Assembly (NCBI GenBank): GCA_025331435.1
Contig: JAIWNI010000017.1
Location: 124,001-188,000, forward strand
Source: Choanephora cucurbitarum
Lineage: Eukaryota; Mucoromycota; Mucoromycetes; Mucorales; Choanephoraceae
DNA length: 64,000 nt
Direction of reading: 5' to 3'
The translations under genes were made by a program, and so were the position numbers. Position 1 is the first letter of the stretch. Each line of letters begins with the position of its first letter. The notes beneath the pieces are model-generated. The model saw nothing but the letters and a program-made list of their open reading frames with translations, was not told where the DNA came from and made no database searches. This document shows positions 46,582 through 59,949 of the stretch, piece by piece.

Positions 46582-48316
46582 ATTTTCCATTATACCTTTT
46601 CAACATGACGTGCTTTTAATTTTTATAAATAAGCTTTTTGATCTATGTGAATGCTAGAAAATAAACTAAACATGGCCTTCCCCACGTGTTGATCTGAGGC
46701 ATTTTATTTTAGTTCCATGTGTTTATCAGAACGGTCCAAACCGAACATAAACATTAGGAAAAGAAAGAGAATATTCTGGCTTATTTCGAAAAAAAAAAAA
46801 AGGGATTTCTTATTGTCGTCATAAAATTAGAATTAATTAAATGATGTTGTACAGAGAGATCATCAGCATTTGAACAAATAACTCTCTAAGTGATAGAGAA
46901 TACTGCCAATCGTGATAATGCTGTTCTCCATAAATAGCAAACATGTAAGTTGGATGTATCAAGTATGATGTCATGCCCCAGTCTACTTCTATGGTATGGG
47001 GTAATTCATCATTTGATTGTCCGCTTATTTGTGTTCTAGTTTGATAGAATGCCCAAAGGCATTTTATCAGGGGTAATGATTGATTAAAAAAAAATAGTGT
47101 GTCACGTTTGATAGATTATCAAAGACTCCTTTATCGTGACTCTATCTCTTCAAGGACATGATGTCTCTATAGGTTGTACTGACCACAAGTTATGTACAAC
47201 ACAAAAGATGATAAGTTCTCAAATCCATGGCTCTCTCTCTTTGTAGATATTCAATGCTCAGTCAATATCTCCGAGTCACTTATAGAAAAAAAAATACAGT
47301 ACAGTCTATCCATTTCTTTCATCTTCTTTACAAAAGAGAGAGAAAGAACTTCTTTAAAAGAAGAGAGAGGGGGGCCAGGATAGATGGATATGAAAGGGCA
47401 TAAAAATAAAATTTGGGGGTAAAAAAAAAATTACAAGGTCACAAACAATGCTTAAATCCCCATTCAAACTTGAAACAAACAGAAAAAGAGTGGCTTGACA
47501 CTGTCGGACAAGTTGAACTTGTCAAAGAGTGGCATTATTTTAATTTAAAGATAAAAAAAAAGAGCTTTCTGATTGAATCAGGGCTGCATAAAAATAAGAA
47601 TAATAAAGAAAAAGACAGGCTTGAAAAATAAATTCAATATCATTATCACCCTCATGTCATCAAATAGCATATACACTCAAGCCATGTATCTCATTTCCCG
47701 ACAAATAACGAAATAGGTTTCTTTTAGAATCATAAAAAAAAAAATGAAAAGATGAAAAGAAAGAGAGAAAGTCAATGGCCCCGAAAAAGGAGGAGGGGGG
47801 AAGAAGCAATGAACACTTGAACAGTGCTCAACCCCAAAACACAGTATTCCCCCCCAAACCCAAAAAAAAAAGAGAGATCGATTGACTTGCCTTAGTCCTA
47901 TTCAAATCCCAAAGTATAAAATAACAATACCCGCTTGTTGGGGTACTGGCTGCATTTCCGATTCAATGATTGGCAGTCACTTTAAACTCAGTAGTCAGTG
48001 TAAAGAAGTATCTTGTTTTACAACCGGGAAAAGGTGTTGGGTGGGGGAGAAAAAAAAAAAGAATGAAAGATGAGAGTTTATTTTAATTTCTTTTTTTCTT
48101 TTTTCATATCTATTTCATTTTCTTTGACAATTCACCTTTTTAATATCTGTGGGAGACAGACTAAGGTTATTGATTGTACATAGACTATTACAACAACAAA
48201 AAGGAAGAAAATAGATACCATCACACTTTTTGTATTTGGGAGAATACTTGATTTAATTTAACACAGTAAGAAAAGAAGGGAAAATCCTTTATAATATACA
48301 CTATAATACACATAAT
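46582..48316. other. Intergenic region upstream of ACC1
   Basis: About 1.7 kb with many A- and G-runs (for example near 47360-47380, 47790-47800 and 47850-47860). Small open frames at 47192-47383, 47413-47631 and 47882-48073 are low-complexity and not convincing. This is the promoter of a likely highly expressed gene. Confidence 0.5.
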
Positions 48317-51300
48317 ATGGTCGATCACAAGAGTTTGCCTAGCCACTTTTTAGGTAAGAAAAAAAAATCAAAGGGGGGAAGAGTATAATCGATTGACCTA
48401 CTTTTCTTTATTAGGTGGCAATTCTATCGAAAATGCTCCTCAAAGCCCTGTCAAGGATTTCGTTCAAGCACATGAAGGTCATACAGTCATCTCAAAAGTA
48501 TTGATTGCCAATAACGGTATGGCTGCCATGAAGGAAATTCGTTCAGTCAGAAAATGGGCATATGAAACCTTTGGTAATGAACGTGCCATCGAATTCACTG
48601 TCATGGCCACACCTGAAGATTTAAAGGCCAATGCTGAATACATCCGTATGGCCGATAACTACGTTGAAGTGCCTGGTGGAACCAACAACAACAACTATGC
48701 TAATGTCGAATTGATTGTTGATGTTGCTGAAAGAACAGGTGCTCATGCTGTTTGGGCTGGTTGGTAAAGTATATATACATACACACATTTAAAAAAAAAG
48801 GTTGTTAATTTCTTTAAAGGGGTCATGCTTCTGAAAACCCTCGTTTGCCTGAAATGCTTGCTGAATCCAAGTACAAATGTTTGTTCATTGGTCCTCCTGC
48901 TTCTGCCATGCGTTCTTTAGGTGACAAGATTTCATCTACCATTGTCGCACAACACGCTGATGTTCCTACCATGGGCTGGAGTGGTGACGGTGTCAAGGAT
49001 GTCGAAGCCGATGCCTCAGGTCACGTCATTGTCCCTGATGAGGCCTATGCCAGAGCCTGTGTCAAGACGGCCGAAGAAGGTCTTGCTGCTGCCGAGAAAA
49101 TCGGTTTCCCCGTCATGATCAAGGCCTCTGAAGGTGGTGGTGGTAAGGGTATCCGTAAGGTAGAAGACAGCTCCAACTTTGCCCAACTCTTCTCTCAAGT
49201 CCAAGGTGAAATCCCTGGTTCCCCCATCTTTATCATGAAGTTGGCCGGTAACGCGCGTCACTTGGAAGTTCAGTTGTTGGCAGATCAATACGGTAACGCC
49301 ATCAGTTTGTTCGGTCGTGATTGTTCCGTTCAACGTCGTCACCAAAAGATCATTGAAGAAGCTCCTGTCACCATCGCCAAGCCTGATATCTTTGAACAGA
49401 TGGAAAAGGCTGCTGTCAGACTCGGTAAATTGGTCGGTTACGTCTCTGCCGGTACAGTCGAATACCTCTACAGTCACCACGACGATCAATTCTATTTCTT
49501 GGAACTCAACCCTAGACTTCAAGTGGAACACCCTACTACCGAAATGGTCTCTGGCGTCAACTTGCCCGCTGCTCAACTTCAGATTGCCATGGGTATCCCT
49601 CTTCATCGTATCCGCGATATTCGTGTCCTCTATGGTGTTGAACACAACAGTGCTTCTGAAATCGATTTCAATTTCGACAACCCTTCCTCCTTGACCAGCC
49701 ATCGTCGCCCTACTCCCAAGGGTCACGTCATTGCCTGTCGTATCACTGCTGAAAACCCAGATGCCGGTTTCAAGCCTTCTTCCGGTATCATGCACGAACT
49801 CAACTTCAGATCAAGTACCGATGTCTGGGGTTACTTCTCTGTCGTCTCTGCTGGTGGTCTGCACGAATTTGCTGATTCTCAATTCGGTCATATCTTCGCC
49901 TATGGTGAAAACCGTCAGGCTGCTCGTAAGAACATGGTCATTGCCCTCAAGGAACTCTCTATCCGTGGTGATTTCCGTACAACTGTCGAATACATCATTC
50001 GTTTGCTTGAAACACCTGATTTCGAAGAAAACACCATCAACACAGGTTGGTTGGATATGTTGATCTCCAAGAAGATGACGGCTGAACGTCCTGATACCAT
50101 GTTGGCCATCTTCTGTGGTGCTGCCACCAAGGCCCATGCTGCTGCTTTGGAATCTTTCCAACAGTACAAGCAATCTCTTGAAAAGGGTCAAGTCCCCAGC
50201 AAGGGTAGTCTCAAGACTGTCTTCACTGTTGATTTCATCTATGAAGAAGTCCGCTACAACTTCACCGTTACCCTCTCTGCTCCTGGCTTGTACACTTTGT
50301 ATCTGAACGGTACCAAGACTCAAGTCTTCATTCGTGATTTGTCCGATGGTGGTCTCTTGATCTCTATGGATGGAAAGTCTCACACTACCTACTCTCGTGA
50401 TGAAGTTCAGGCTACTCGTTTGATGATTGATGGTAAGACCTGTCTTTTGGAAAAGGAAAGTGATCCTACTCAATTGAGAAGTCCTTCTCCCGGTAAGCTT
50501 GTCAATTTGCTTGTTGAGAACGGTGATCATTTAAAGGCTGGTGATGCTTATGCTGAAATTGAGGTAATGAGGGATAGATTGTTTTTGAAAAAAAGAGGAT
50601 GCGTTTTTCTGATTTTTTTTTTGGATGGGTGAATAGGTCATGAAGATGTACATGCCTTTGGTTGCTACTGAAGATGGTCATGTTCAATTCATCAAGCAAG
50701 CTGGTGCCACTCTTGAAGCTGGTGATATCATCGGTATCTTGTCTCTCGATGACCCTAGCCGTGTCAAGCATGCTCTTCCCTTCAACGGAACTGTCCCTAC
50801 TTTCGGTCCTCCCCACATTGTCGGTGACAAGCCCGTTCAACGTTTCAATGCTACCAAGCAAACGCTTGAACACATCCTCAAGGGTTACGACAACCAAGCG
50901 CTTGTCCAAACTGCCGTCAAGGAATTTGCCGATATCTTGAACAACCCCAAGTTGCCTTACTCTGAATTGAGTTCTGTCTTGTCCGTCTTGTCCGGTCGTA
51001 TTCCTCAACGTCTGGAATCCTCTATTCACAAGTTGTTTGATGAATCCAAGTCCAGTCAACGCGAATTCCCTGCTGTTGAATTCTTGCAGTTGATTGAGAA
51101 TTTCGCTCGTGATAACCTCCAGCTTCAATCTGAAGTGACTGCCTACAAGAACTCTGTTGCTCCTCTTGTTGACATTTTCGAGCGTTACAAGAACGGTTTG
51201 AAGGAACACGCCTATAGCAACTACGTTCAGTTGATGGAACAATACTATGATGTTGAAATCTTGTTCAGCCAACAGCGTGAGGAAGAAGTTATCTTGTCTC

Positions 51301-54300
51301 TCAGAGACCAATACAAGGATAACTTGGATAAGGTTTTGGAAGTCGTCTTGTCCCACGCCAAGGTCAATGTCAAGAACAACCTCATTCTTATCTTGCTCGA
51401 AATCATCAACCCTGTTGCTACCGGCAGTGCTCTCGATAAGTACTTTACTCCTATCTTGAAGCGTTTGTCTGAAATCGAAAGCCGTGCTACTCAAAAGGTG
51501 ACCTTGAAGGCTCGTGAACTTTTGATTCTCTGTCAATTGCCTTCTTACGAAGAACGTCAAGCTCAAATGTACCAAATCTTGAAGAACTCTGTCACTGAAT
51601 CTGTCTATGGTGGTGGAACCGAATACCGTACTCCTAGCTATGACACCTTCAAGGATCTCATTGACACCAAATTCAACGTCTTTGATGTCCTGCCTCACTT
51701 CTTCTACCATGACGATCCTTACATCGCCTTGGCTGCTATTGAAGTCTACTGTCGTCGTTCTTACCATGCTTACAAGATCTTGGATGTCGCTTACAACCTT
51801 GAGCACAAGCCTTATGTTGTCGCCTGGAAATTCTTGCTTCAGACTGCTGCTACCAGTATCGACCCCAACAAGCGTATTGCCTCTTACTCTGATCTTACCT
51901 TCTTGTTGAACAAGACTGAAGAAGAGCCTGTCCGTACCGGTGCCATGACTGCCTGTAACTCTTTGGAAGATTTGGAAGCTCAATTGCCTCGTATCTTGAC
52001 TGCTTTCGAAGAAGAGCCTCTTCCTCCCATGTTGCAGCGTGCTGAAAAGGAAGCCCGTATGGAAAATATTCTCAACATTGCCATCCGTGCCGATGACTCT
52101 TTGGACGATGCTGCTTTCCGTACCAAGATCTCTGAAGTGATCGCCTCTCATGCCGATGCTTTCCGTCAGGCTCACCTTCGTCGTATCTCCGTTGTTGTCT
52201 GTCGCGGTAGCCAATGGCCCGACTACTACACTTTCCGTGAACGCGAAGATTACAAGGAAGACGAAACCATCCGTCACATCGAACCTGCCATGGCCTACCA
52301 ACTCGAATTGGCACGTCTCTCCAACTTTGACATCAAGCCCTGTTTCATTGAGAACAGACAGATGCATGTCTACTATGCTGTTGCCAAGGAAAACCCCTCT
52401 GATTGCCGTTTCTTCATCCGTGCTCTTGTTCGTCCTGGTCGTGTCAAGAGTTCTATGCGTACTGCTGATTACTTGATTTCTGAAAGTGACCGTCTCTTGA
52501 CCGATATTCTTGACACACTTGAAATCGTCAGCCACGAATACAAGAACTCTGACTGTAACCATCTGTTCATCAACTTCATCCCCACCTTTGCTATTGAAGC
52601 CGAAGATGTCGAACATGCTTTGAAGGACTTTGTTGACCGTCACGGTAAGCGTCTCTGGAAGCTTCGTGTTACTGGCGCTGAAATCCGTTTCAACGTTCAA
52701 TCCAAGCGTCCTGACGCCCCTATCATTCCTATGCGTTTCATCGTCGACAACGTCTCTGGTTTCATCTTGAAGGTCGAAGTCTACCAAGAAGTCAAGACTG
52801 AAAAGAACGGTTGGGTTCTCAAGTCTGTCAACAAGATCCCTGGTGCTATGCACATGCAATCCTTGTCTACTCCTTACCCCACTAAGGAATGGCTCCAACC
52901 TCGTCGTTACAAGGCTCACTTGATGGGTACTACCTATGTCTACGATTTCCCTGAACTCTTCCGTCAAGCTGTTCAAAACCAATGGACTCAAGCTATCAAG
53001 CACGATGCCTCTTTGAAGCAACCCAGCCACTTGGTGGAAGCTAAGGAATTGGTCCTTGATGAAGATGACGTCCTTCAAGAAATCGACCGTGCTCCTGGTA
53101 CCAACACTGTTGGTATGGTTGCTTGGATCATTACCATGCGTACTCCCGAATTCCCTAGCGGTCGTCGTATCATTGCTATTGCCAACGACATCACCTTCAA
53201 GATTGGTTCCTTTGGTGTTGCTGAAGACCAAGTCTTCTACAAGGCTTCTGAACTTGCTCGTTCTCTCGGTATTCCTCGTGTCTACTTGTCTGCCAACTCT
53301 GGTGCTCGTATCGGTCTTGCTGAAGAACTCATCAGTCAATTCAGAGCTGCCTGGAAGGTTCCTTCTGATCCTACTGCTGGTTTCAACTACCTCTACTTGA
53401 CTCCTGCTGATTACGAAACTCTTGTCCAACAAGGTGATGCCAAGAGTGTCCTTGTTGAAGAGATCCAAGATGAAGGCGAAACCCGTCTCCGTATCACTGA
53501 TGTCATTGGTCACACTGATGGTCTTGGTGTTGAGAACTTGAGAGGTTCTGGTTTGATTGCTGGTGCCACTTCTCGTGCCTACGATGACATCTTCACCATC
53601 ACTCTCGTCACCTGTCGTTCCGTCGGTATTGGTGCTTACCTTGTCCGTCTTGGTCAACGTACTGTTCAAAACGAAGGTCAGCCTATCATCTTGACTGGTG
53701 CCCCTGCCTTGAACAAGGTTTTGGGTCGTGAAGTCTACACTTCCAACTTGCAATTGGGTGGTACTCAAATCATGTACAAGAACGGTGTCTCTCACTTGAC
53801 TGCCGAAAACGACTTTGAAGGTATCAGCAAGATTGTCCGATGGCTCTCATTTGTCCCTGAAGTCCGCAACGGTCCCGTCACCATGCGCTTGGGTGCCGAT
53901 CCTATTGATCGTGACATTGAATACATGCCTCCTAAGGGTCCTTCTGACCCTCGTTTCTTCTTGGCCGGTAAGAACGAAAATGGCAAGTGGTTGAGTGGTT
54001 TCTTTGATCAAGACTCCTTTGTCGAAACCTTGTCTGGTTGGGCTCGTACTGTTGTCGTTGGTCGTGCCCGTTTGGGTGGTATCCCTATGGGTGTTGTTTC
54101 TGTTGAAACACGTACTGTTGAGAACATTGTGCCTGCTGACCCTGCTAACTCTGATTCCACTGAACAAGTCTTCATGGAAGCTGGTGGTGTTTGGTTCCCC
54201 AACTCTGCTTACAAGACTGCTCAAGCTATCAATGACTTCAACAAGGGTGAACAATTGCCTTTGATGATCTTTGCCAACTGGCGTGGTTTCTCTGGTGGTC

Positions 54301-55148
54301 AACGTGACATGTACAATGAAGTCTTGAAGTACGGTGCCCAAATTGTTGATGCCTTGAGCAACTACAAGCAACCTGTCTTTGTCTACATTGTTCCTAACGG
54401 TGAACTTCGTGGTGGTGCCTGGGTCGTTGTTGACCCTACTATCAACAAGGACATGATGGAAATGTACGCTGATAAGCATGCTCGTGGTGGTGTCTTGGAA
54501 CCTGAGGGTATTGTTGAAATCAAGTACCGTAAGCCTGCTTTGCTTGCTACCATGGAACGTCTTGATGCTACCTATGCTTCCTTGAAGAAGCAATTGGCTG
54601 AAGAAGGCAAGACCGAAGAAGAAAAGACTGCTCTTAAGGCTCAAATCGAAGCTCGCGAACAAGAACTCTTGCCTGTATACCAACAAATCTCTATTCAATT
54701 CGCTGATCTCCATGACCGTTCTGGTCGTATGAAGGCTAAGGGTGTCATCCGTAAGGCACTTGACTGGCGTCGTGCTCGTCACTACTTCTACTGGCGTGTC
54801 CGTCGTAGACTTTGCGAAGAATACGCTTTCCGCAAGATTGTTGCTGCTACTGACTCCACTATGAGCCGTGATGACATGGCCTCTCTTGTCAAGCAATGGT
54901 TCGCTAATGACCATGAATCTACCGATTATGACGAAGCCGATGAAATTGTCTCTGAATGGTTCGAAAAGCGTGCAAGTGTCATTGATCAACGCATTAGCAA
55001 GTTGAAGACTGACTCCCTTAAGCAACAAGTTGCCGCCCTTGGTTCTGTTGACCAAGAAGCCGTTATTGAAGGTTTCAGTCAATTGTTAGAAAACTTGAGT
55101 GCAGATGCTCGTGCTGATATCTTGCGCAAGCTCAACTCTCGCTTCTAA
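48317..55148 (+). CDS. ACC1: Acetyl-CoA carboxylase
   Basis: Exons 48317-48353, 48415-48763, 48820-50563 and 50637-55148 give 2213 residues, close to yeast Acc1. It makes malonyl-CoA in the cytosol, the committed step of fatty-acid synthesis. The biotin carboxylase domain holds [24 protein letters not shown] and [17 protein letters not shown]; the biotinyl domain has VMKM with biotin-lysine about K713; a long central ACC region follows; the carboxyltransferase domain shows [13 protein letters not shown] and [22 protein letters not shown] ([12 protein letters not shown]) and [12 protein letters not shown] motifs. Codon use is strongly biased to C-ending codons, as in highly expressed genes, which produces a long antisense open frame. 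Intron 3 separates the E from VMKM. Confidence 0.97.
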
Positions 55149-56644
55149 AAAAAAAAAACCTCTGTAAACACATCTCCCCCTCATAAAAAATATATAGAAA
55201 GGAAACTGGCTTTCTCTCCCAATTGTCAGTTTCCTTTGTCAAATAATATCATGTAAAGAATTTATAGTATTTTAGTTTCCCCCTTTTTTTTCGTATATAA
55301 ATAAATTAGTAGTAATTGTTATCTCCCTTATACAATTTGTTGTCGTTCTCTTTTTGTCTTGGTAGATGAATTCGTTTGGGTTTTAGTGTATGTTTCTGCT
55401 TGAATCAGAATGCATTCATTGTATACATGTAACAAAAGTATGGCTAAAGCCAACACTCTCTTCCATGCTATAGATCTATAATCACCATTGATAGTATCTG
55501 GTTACTGAGTATCTTGCTTCAGCTTTTAAAACTGGCTTTAGAAGGGACCAGCTATGTGTTGCTGAAATTCGTTTTTATAATTTCTGATTGCATACAAGAA
55601 AAAGATAGAAACTGTCTAGTTCAGTTTGAAGCTGTGCTACGACTTTATTATCATAGTGGAGCTTGTGGTAGATTTGAAGGTACTTTAACCATAAACTACA
55701 TTGATGTCAGTCGAAGCAGGAAAGCATGACCGGCAATTGGCTTCTTTAAGATTAAGATTTGCATCTGATTTGGTATGATCTACATTGGCAAGATCAGCAG
55801 AAATTTCGGCTTTAGTCAAGGTCAGTCAAGTTTGCCTTGCTTGCACAAACGTCTTTGCATTCGACATATTAGCGCTTCAGTCTTTTCTACACAGAACACT
55901 ATTATGTAGGATTGCTTCAAACCTCTTCTTTAACTTCTCTTCCTTTCTTTTGGCTTCATTCTTCATAGAATGCGCCTTATAATACTCTTTCATGGTAGAA
56001 TATTCATGCTATACACATGGGACCACGTTAGCATCTATCTTTCTTAAAGTTGTATGATCAGGATTTTTGGCATAAATACTGCAGTGCTGTAAAAAACTGA
56101 GACAAAACAAAACCTTTACATTAGAAGGCATACTGCTGAATACAGTCGTAAGGATCATCCATTTCCGAATCTTACAAACAGCGTACTCTTTGTTCAAACA
56201 AAGTTTCTAATTAGCTAGTTTTCTAGTACGGAATTGCCAGAAAAGTACTGTGACAAGGAATTAAAAAGAACTTTGTCGTATATGTTCTTGACATTGTAGA
56301 CGTTAACGAAGTTTTGCTTTATGTACAGAAGGATGCATCGCATCAAAAGCAAGAATTATTGAGATCAAAGTTATCTGATTTCTCACTGAATAGCTCGACA
56401 ATATAACATTCAGAATGAAATCCATCGGCGAACTGAGTCCTGAAATATTATTTTTGATCTGAAAAGAGGAAGAAAGGGTAGAGTTTAAAGACCTTTAAAG
56501 TGTATAATATATTTTCCATTCAAGTGGCTTATCTAATGGTTTGAAACTCCGTTATACCCGAGATGTTTCTCACCACAAAAAGCCCTGGAAGAAAAACTAA
56601 TTCTTTTCTTTTCTTTTTCCTTCTCTCATTTTCAATTTAGTACT
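55149..56644. other. Intergenic region with possible decayed coding material
   Basis: About 1.5 kb downstream of ACC1. Short coding-like stretches exist but are broken: a 71-codon plus-strand frame at 55514-55729, and on the minus strand around 55880-56000 a lysine-rich stretch beginning MKEYYKAHSMKNEAKRKEE. No family can be named; decay of a former gene or element is possible. Confidence 0.35.
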
Positions 56645-56912
56645 ATGTTTCAAAAGATTGTCAACTTCTGGTTTTCTAGCTTCATCACCGAGCGTTTATT
56701 AGCAAGCCCTATCTTCAACCGTATGGCCGCAAAGACCCATCAACATGTTTCCACTATTACAGATAAAGGTAAATTCAATCAAGAAATCTATCCAATTTTT
56801 TCGCAGTCGTACTGAAGGCCATGTTCAATTAGGTTCTAAAGCAGGTGGAGACTTCATGAAGGCCTTCAGAGAAAACCTTGAAAAGGAGGCAAGAAAGAAT
56901 GCTGGCAAATAA
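56645..56912 (+). CDS. Small conserved-looking protein of 67 residues, unknown function
   Basis: Exons 56645-56768 and 56833-56912. The protein begins MFQKIVNFWFSSFITERLL, continues SPIFNRMAAKTHQHV, and ends in a lysine-rich helix (FRENLEKEARKNAGK). The Phe/Trp-rich N-terminus followed by basic residues could be a small mitochondrial or membrane-associated protein, but I do not recognise it with certainty. It is preceded by a C/T-rich leader ending a few bases before the ATG, which supports real transcription, and its clean intron keeps the frame. The next gene is convergent. Confidence 0.65.
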
Positions 56913-57104
56913 GCTAAACTTCTACTTTTATATACATACTTTTATCATATATTCATTATTTATGCATCATACACACAAGCCAATATAACATAATTTACAA
57001 TTATCCATTAGTTGTCTTTATTATTACAAAGTATGCAGATGAATAGCGATATGGGTATGAGCAAGTTGTGTGTATTTTACAAGAGGAAAAAGGCAAGGAG
57101 TGGT

Positions 57105-58124
57105 TTATACAACATCATCCAGAGTTGGCTCAGAAGTGATAATTCTTTCCATTTTTCGAGCCTTATTGAAGTCAGATAATGCTCTCAAAACTATGAACCA
57201 ACCAATGAACATCATGATGTAGGCAGTAATCTTGGCTTGAGTAGCATCATGTCCAATGGTTTCATGTCCTTCTCCATCATAGTCGAAATCTTCATCTAAT
57301 GTTCCTCCTAACAAATGATTTAGTGACAACTTATAAGACCAATAAAAAATAAAAAGAAAACTTACTGCTGCGAACATAAAATCCATATTGTATTAAAGAG
57401 ATACCTAATCCAGCAAATGCACCATCCTAAATAAGCATTAGCCATACCTTTTGAATCAAATTTTTTCTAATTGGTTTACCTTAGCTGCATGTGTTGTATG
57501 TAACAGATAGGTTAGCATAAAGCCAACAAGTTGAAAACTGGCCGATACTATTATAAGAGAGAAATAAGCTTTTCTTGATATTTTCTTTGCATACATAATT
57601 CTTCATCATACCCATTAGGTTCCACAAGAATATCAATATACTACCAACAGGTAATCCTTCCACTAAAACCACATCGTCCATACCAATAGGTGCTATTATT
57701 GTTGTTTGCCAGTAAGGTGGTGTTGTATCAGCTGAAGCTTCTTCATATGACTACAATTATCGCCTTTACATTAGTCATAATGACAACTAATCTTCTTGTA
57801 CTTGTTAACTTACAGGTAACTCATTTTCAGATTTATCATTGGATTCGGGCTTAGCTGCTATATTTGAGAACACACCATCAGTCGATTGCTGCTGTATAGG
57901 CACAAGGGAAATGGATTGCGGCTCATTAGAGTGAGGTAATAAACGATGTTGTTCGTCATCCTCGATATCAAAAGTATCTTCTAAATCCGTTCGTCCAAAT
58001 TCTTCTTGGTGATTTAAGGGCACCTAATTTGTTTGAGCAAAAGCCAACCACTTTAGTCCAATGTTCATATCTCGAAGCTCTTCTTTTTCTCTCTTACTTG
58101 TTGGTATCCTCGGCTATTTGTCAT
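57105..58124 (-). CDS. BSD2: Bsd2/NDFIP-type Rsp5 ubiquitin-ligase adaptor
   Basis: Exons 58098-58124 (9 codons), 57814-58023, 57612-57750, 57480-57547, 57366-57426 and 57105-57307 give 235 residues. The first exon was added because the main frame opens at a GTG after an AG acceptor; a 9-codon exon starting ATGACAAATAG joins in phase. The cytosolic N-terminus has LPSYEEA, an LPxY motif for Rsp5/Nedd4 WW domains, then TPPYW. Three membrane segments follow: LPVGSILIFLWNL, VSASFQLVGFMLTYLLHTTH and YIMMFIGWFIVLRAL, with AKDGAFAGLGISLIQYGFY as the family signature. Bsd2 sorts membrane proteins such as metal transporters to the vacuole for degradation. Confidence 0.88.
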
Positions 58125-59949
58125 TGTTGAATTTCGTTAAAAACAAAAAAATAATCGAAAAAAAAAAGCTTTTCTTTTTTAATTTGTTTCCACAATTTAT
58201 AGTCATGATATTTTTAGAACTCAGTCAAAGTTACTTTGTTGGTCAGACACAACTCATAGCAAAATCTAGAAATCAGCATGACCACACCAGTCAAAAAACA
58301 AGGCATCAATGATTTGGATAAGCGCTAGATGGTCTATAGAGCCTATAACATTCATAGTTTTAGGGAGCGGTTTGAGTACGTACACAGACTATTTCGATAG
58401 TAATAGTGGTTTACAATTGCAATCAAATTAGAAAGGCCGTCATGCTTTGTAATTTTCCTTTATCTGCTGAAAGGGGAAAAAAACAACAACGACACAGATA
58501 TTCAGCTAATCAAGGTGAAATAAATGAAACGCACACAACGGTCTTTTAGTTTGCAAAGCTTTTCTACCTGCTTTTGGATCAAGATTTAGGATTACTAGGT
58601 ATTTTTACCGTAAGTTATCTAGCTATAACACTCTATGCTAGCAAGTAAAAAGGAAATCTGTTCCAAATGTTGTTGTATAACATTTATAAATATGAAGAAT
58701 ATAACAAAGATCCTAGAATAATCAAAGGTATCTACATAAATAGAGATTACATGTACAAATGTTCATATACAGAGACCTGTATTATAATGTCAAACATGCT
58801 TAGTTACAGAAGAGTGTCTCCGTTCTAGAACATATGCGCTGTATGCTCACATATTTGTTTTGCAGTGATATTTAGGAAACGTAAACAATCGATCGCTCTT
58901 TGTTCAAACAGAGTATTAAATTTTGTTGTCAATCTAATTGATTTTTACGTGATACGATTTTGTAGTGAAAATTGAACAAATCAGATATGTATGCATATAA
59001 TTGAAAAGACTAGTTGGAGAATACTGTAATGATGAAAAAGTAGATAGGCGAGGCTAAATGCAATCATTTTAATAGAATAAATGGGAGAATCGACAACAAT
59101 GTGGGCAAAAGCAGAGAGACAGATAACTCGTAAAGTCAATAGGGAGTCAACGTACAACTAGAGCATATAGGCTAGACAGAAGATCAACCAACACTAACGA
59201 TCTAGTATTATACGAATTAGTAATAGATAACATCGTTGTTTGCTTTCGCCCTATTAAGGTTGTATCAGATACAGAAATCAAAATAAAAAAACGGAAAACG
59301 CTTTTTTACAGGCTAAATAGAGGCAATCTGTAGACATTTAAGATCAAGTACTTTTGTGCTTCTTGTTGTTGTTTGGTACGATAAATTTGTATGGCTATTA
59401 AATAAGTTTAACAAAACACGGTTCTAAAGACTAAAATATGTTAGTTATTGCCTGGCTTGTTGGAGTAATGCATTATCAAAAAAGTGTAAGGATTTTATTA
59501 AAATAGAAGATGTTGCGTATTGCTCAAAGGTAAACAGAAAGAAAAAGAACAGTCAGAGACCAGCATTGTTTTTTTTAGATATGCGTCCTGCGATAGAGCA
59601 AGAGATAGAATAACAAGATGCGAACAAAGTAAAATAGATGGGAGCAATAGCACTGATTTATGCCCGACAATCAACTCTTCTTTTTTTGTTCTGACAGCCA
59701 AACTCCTCTTTAATTCCCAGTGACACACTTGTTTGACAGCCAGACAATGGTTTATTCGTCAAGAGAAAGAGAGGAGCGGGAGTAGATCTTGGTAGAAAAC
59801 AGAAAACAAAAATGGATCAAAGCATACTCAGTTAATAATCTTTACTCTCAAATTGACGAGATTCTATCATTTACTAAAGTGAGAACAATCATAATGAGTG
59901 GCCAATATACACTATTCGTTAAAAAGTATATTTGAATTGGATAAAATCT
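58125..59949. other. Intergenic region between the C9orf72-like and Bsd2 genes
   Basis: About 1.8 kb, very AT-rich. It holds the BSD2 promoter at one end and the 3' flank of the C9orf72-like gene at the other. The overlapping small frames near 59498-59728 have no coding character. Confidence 0.5.

Noticed and set aside
50502..53795. Very long minus-strand open frame of 1097 codons
   Set aside because: It is antisense to ACC1, whose protein is unmistakable; the open antisense frame follows from the strong codon bias of ACC1. The translation has no recognisable domain. The same applies to 53847-55082 and 49016-50530 on the minus strand.
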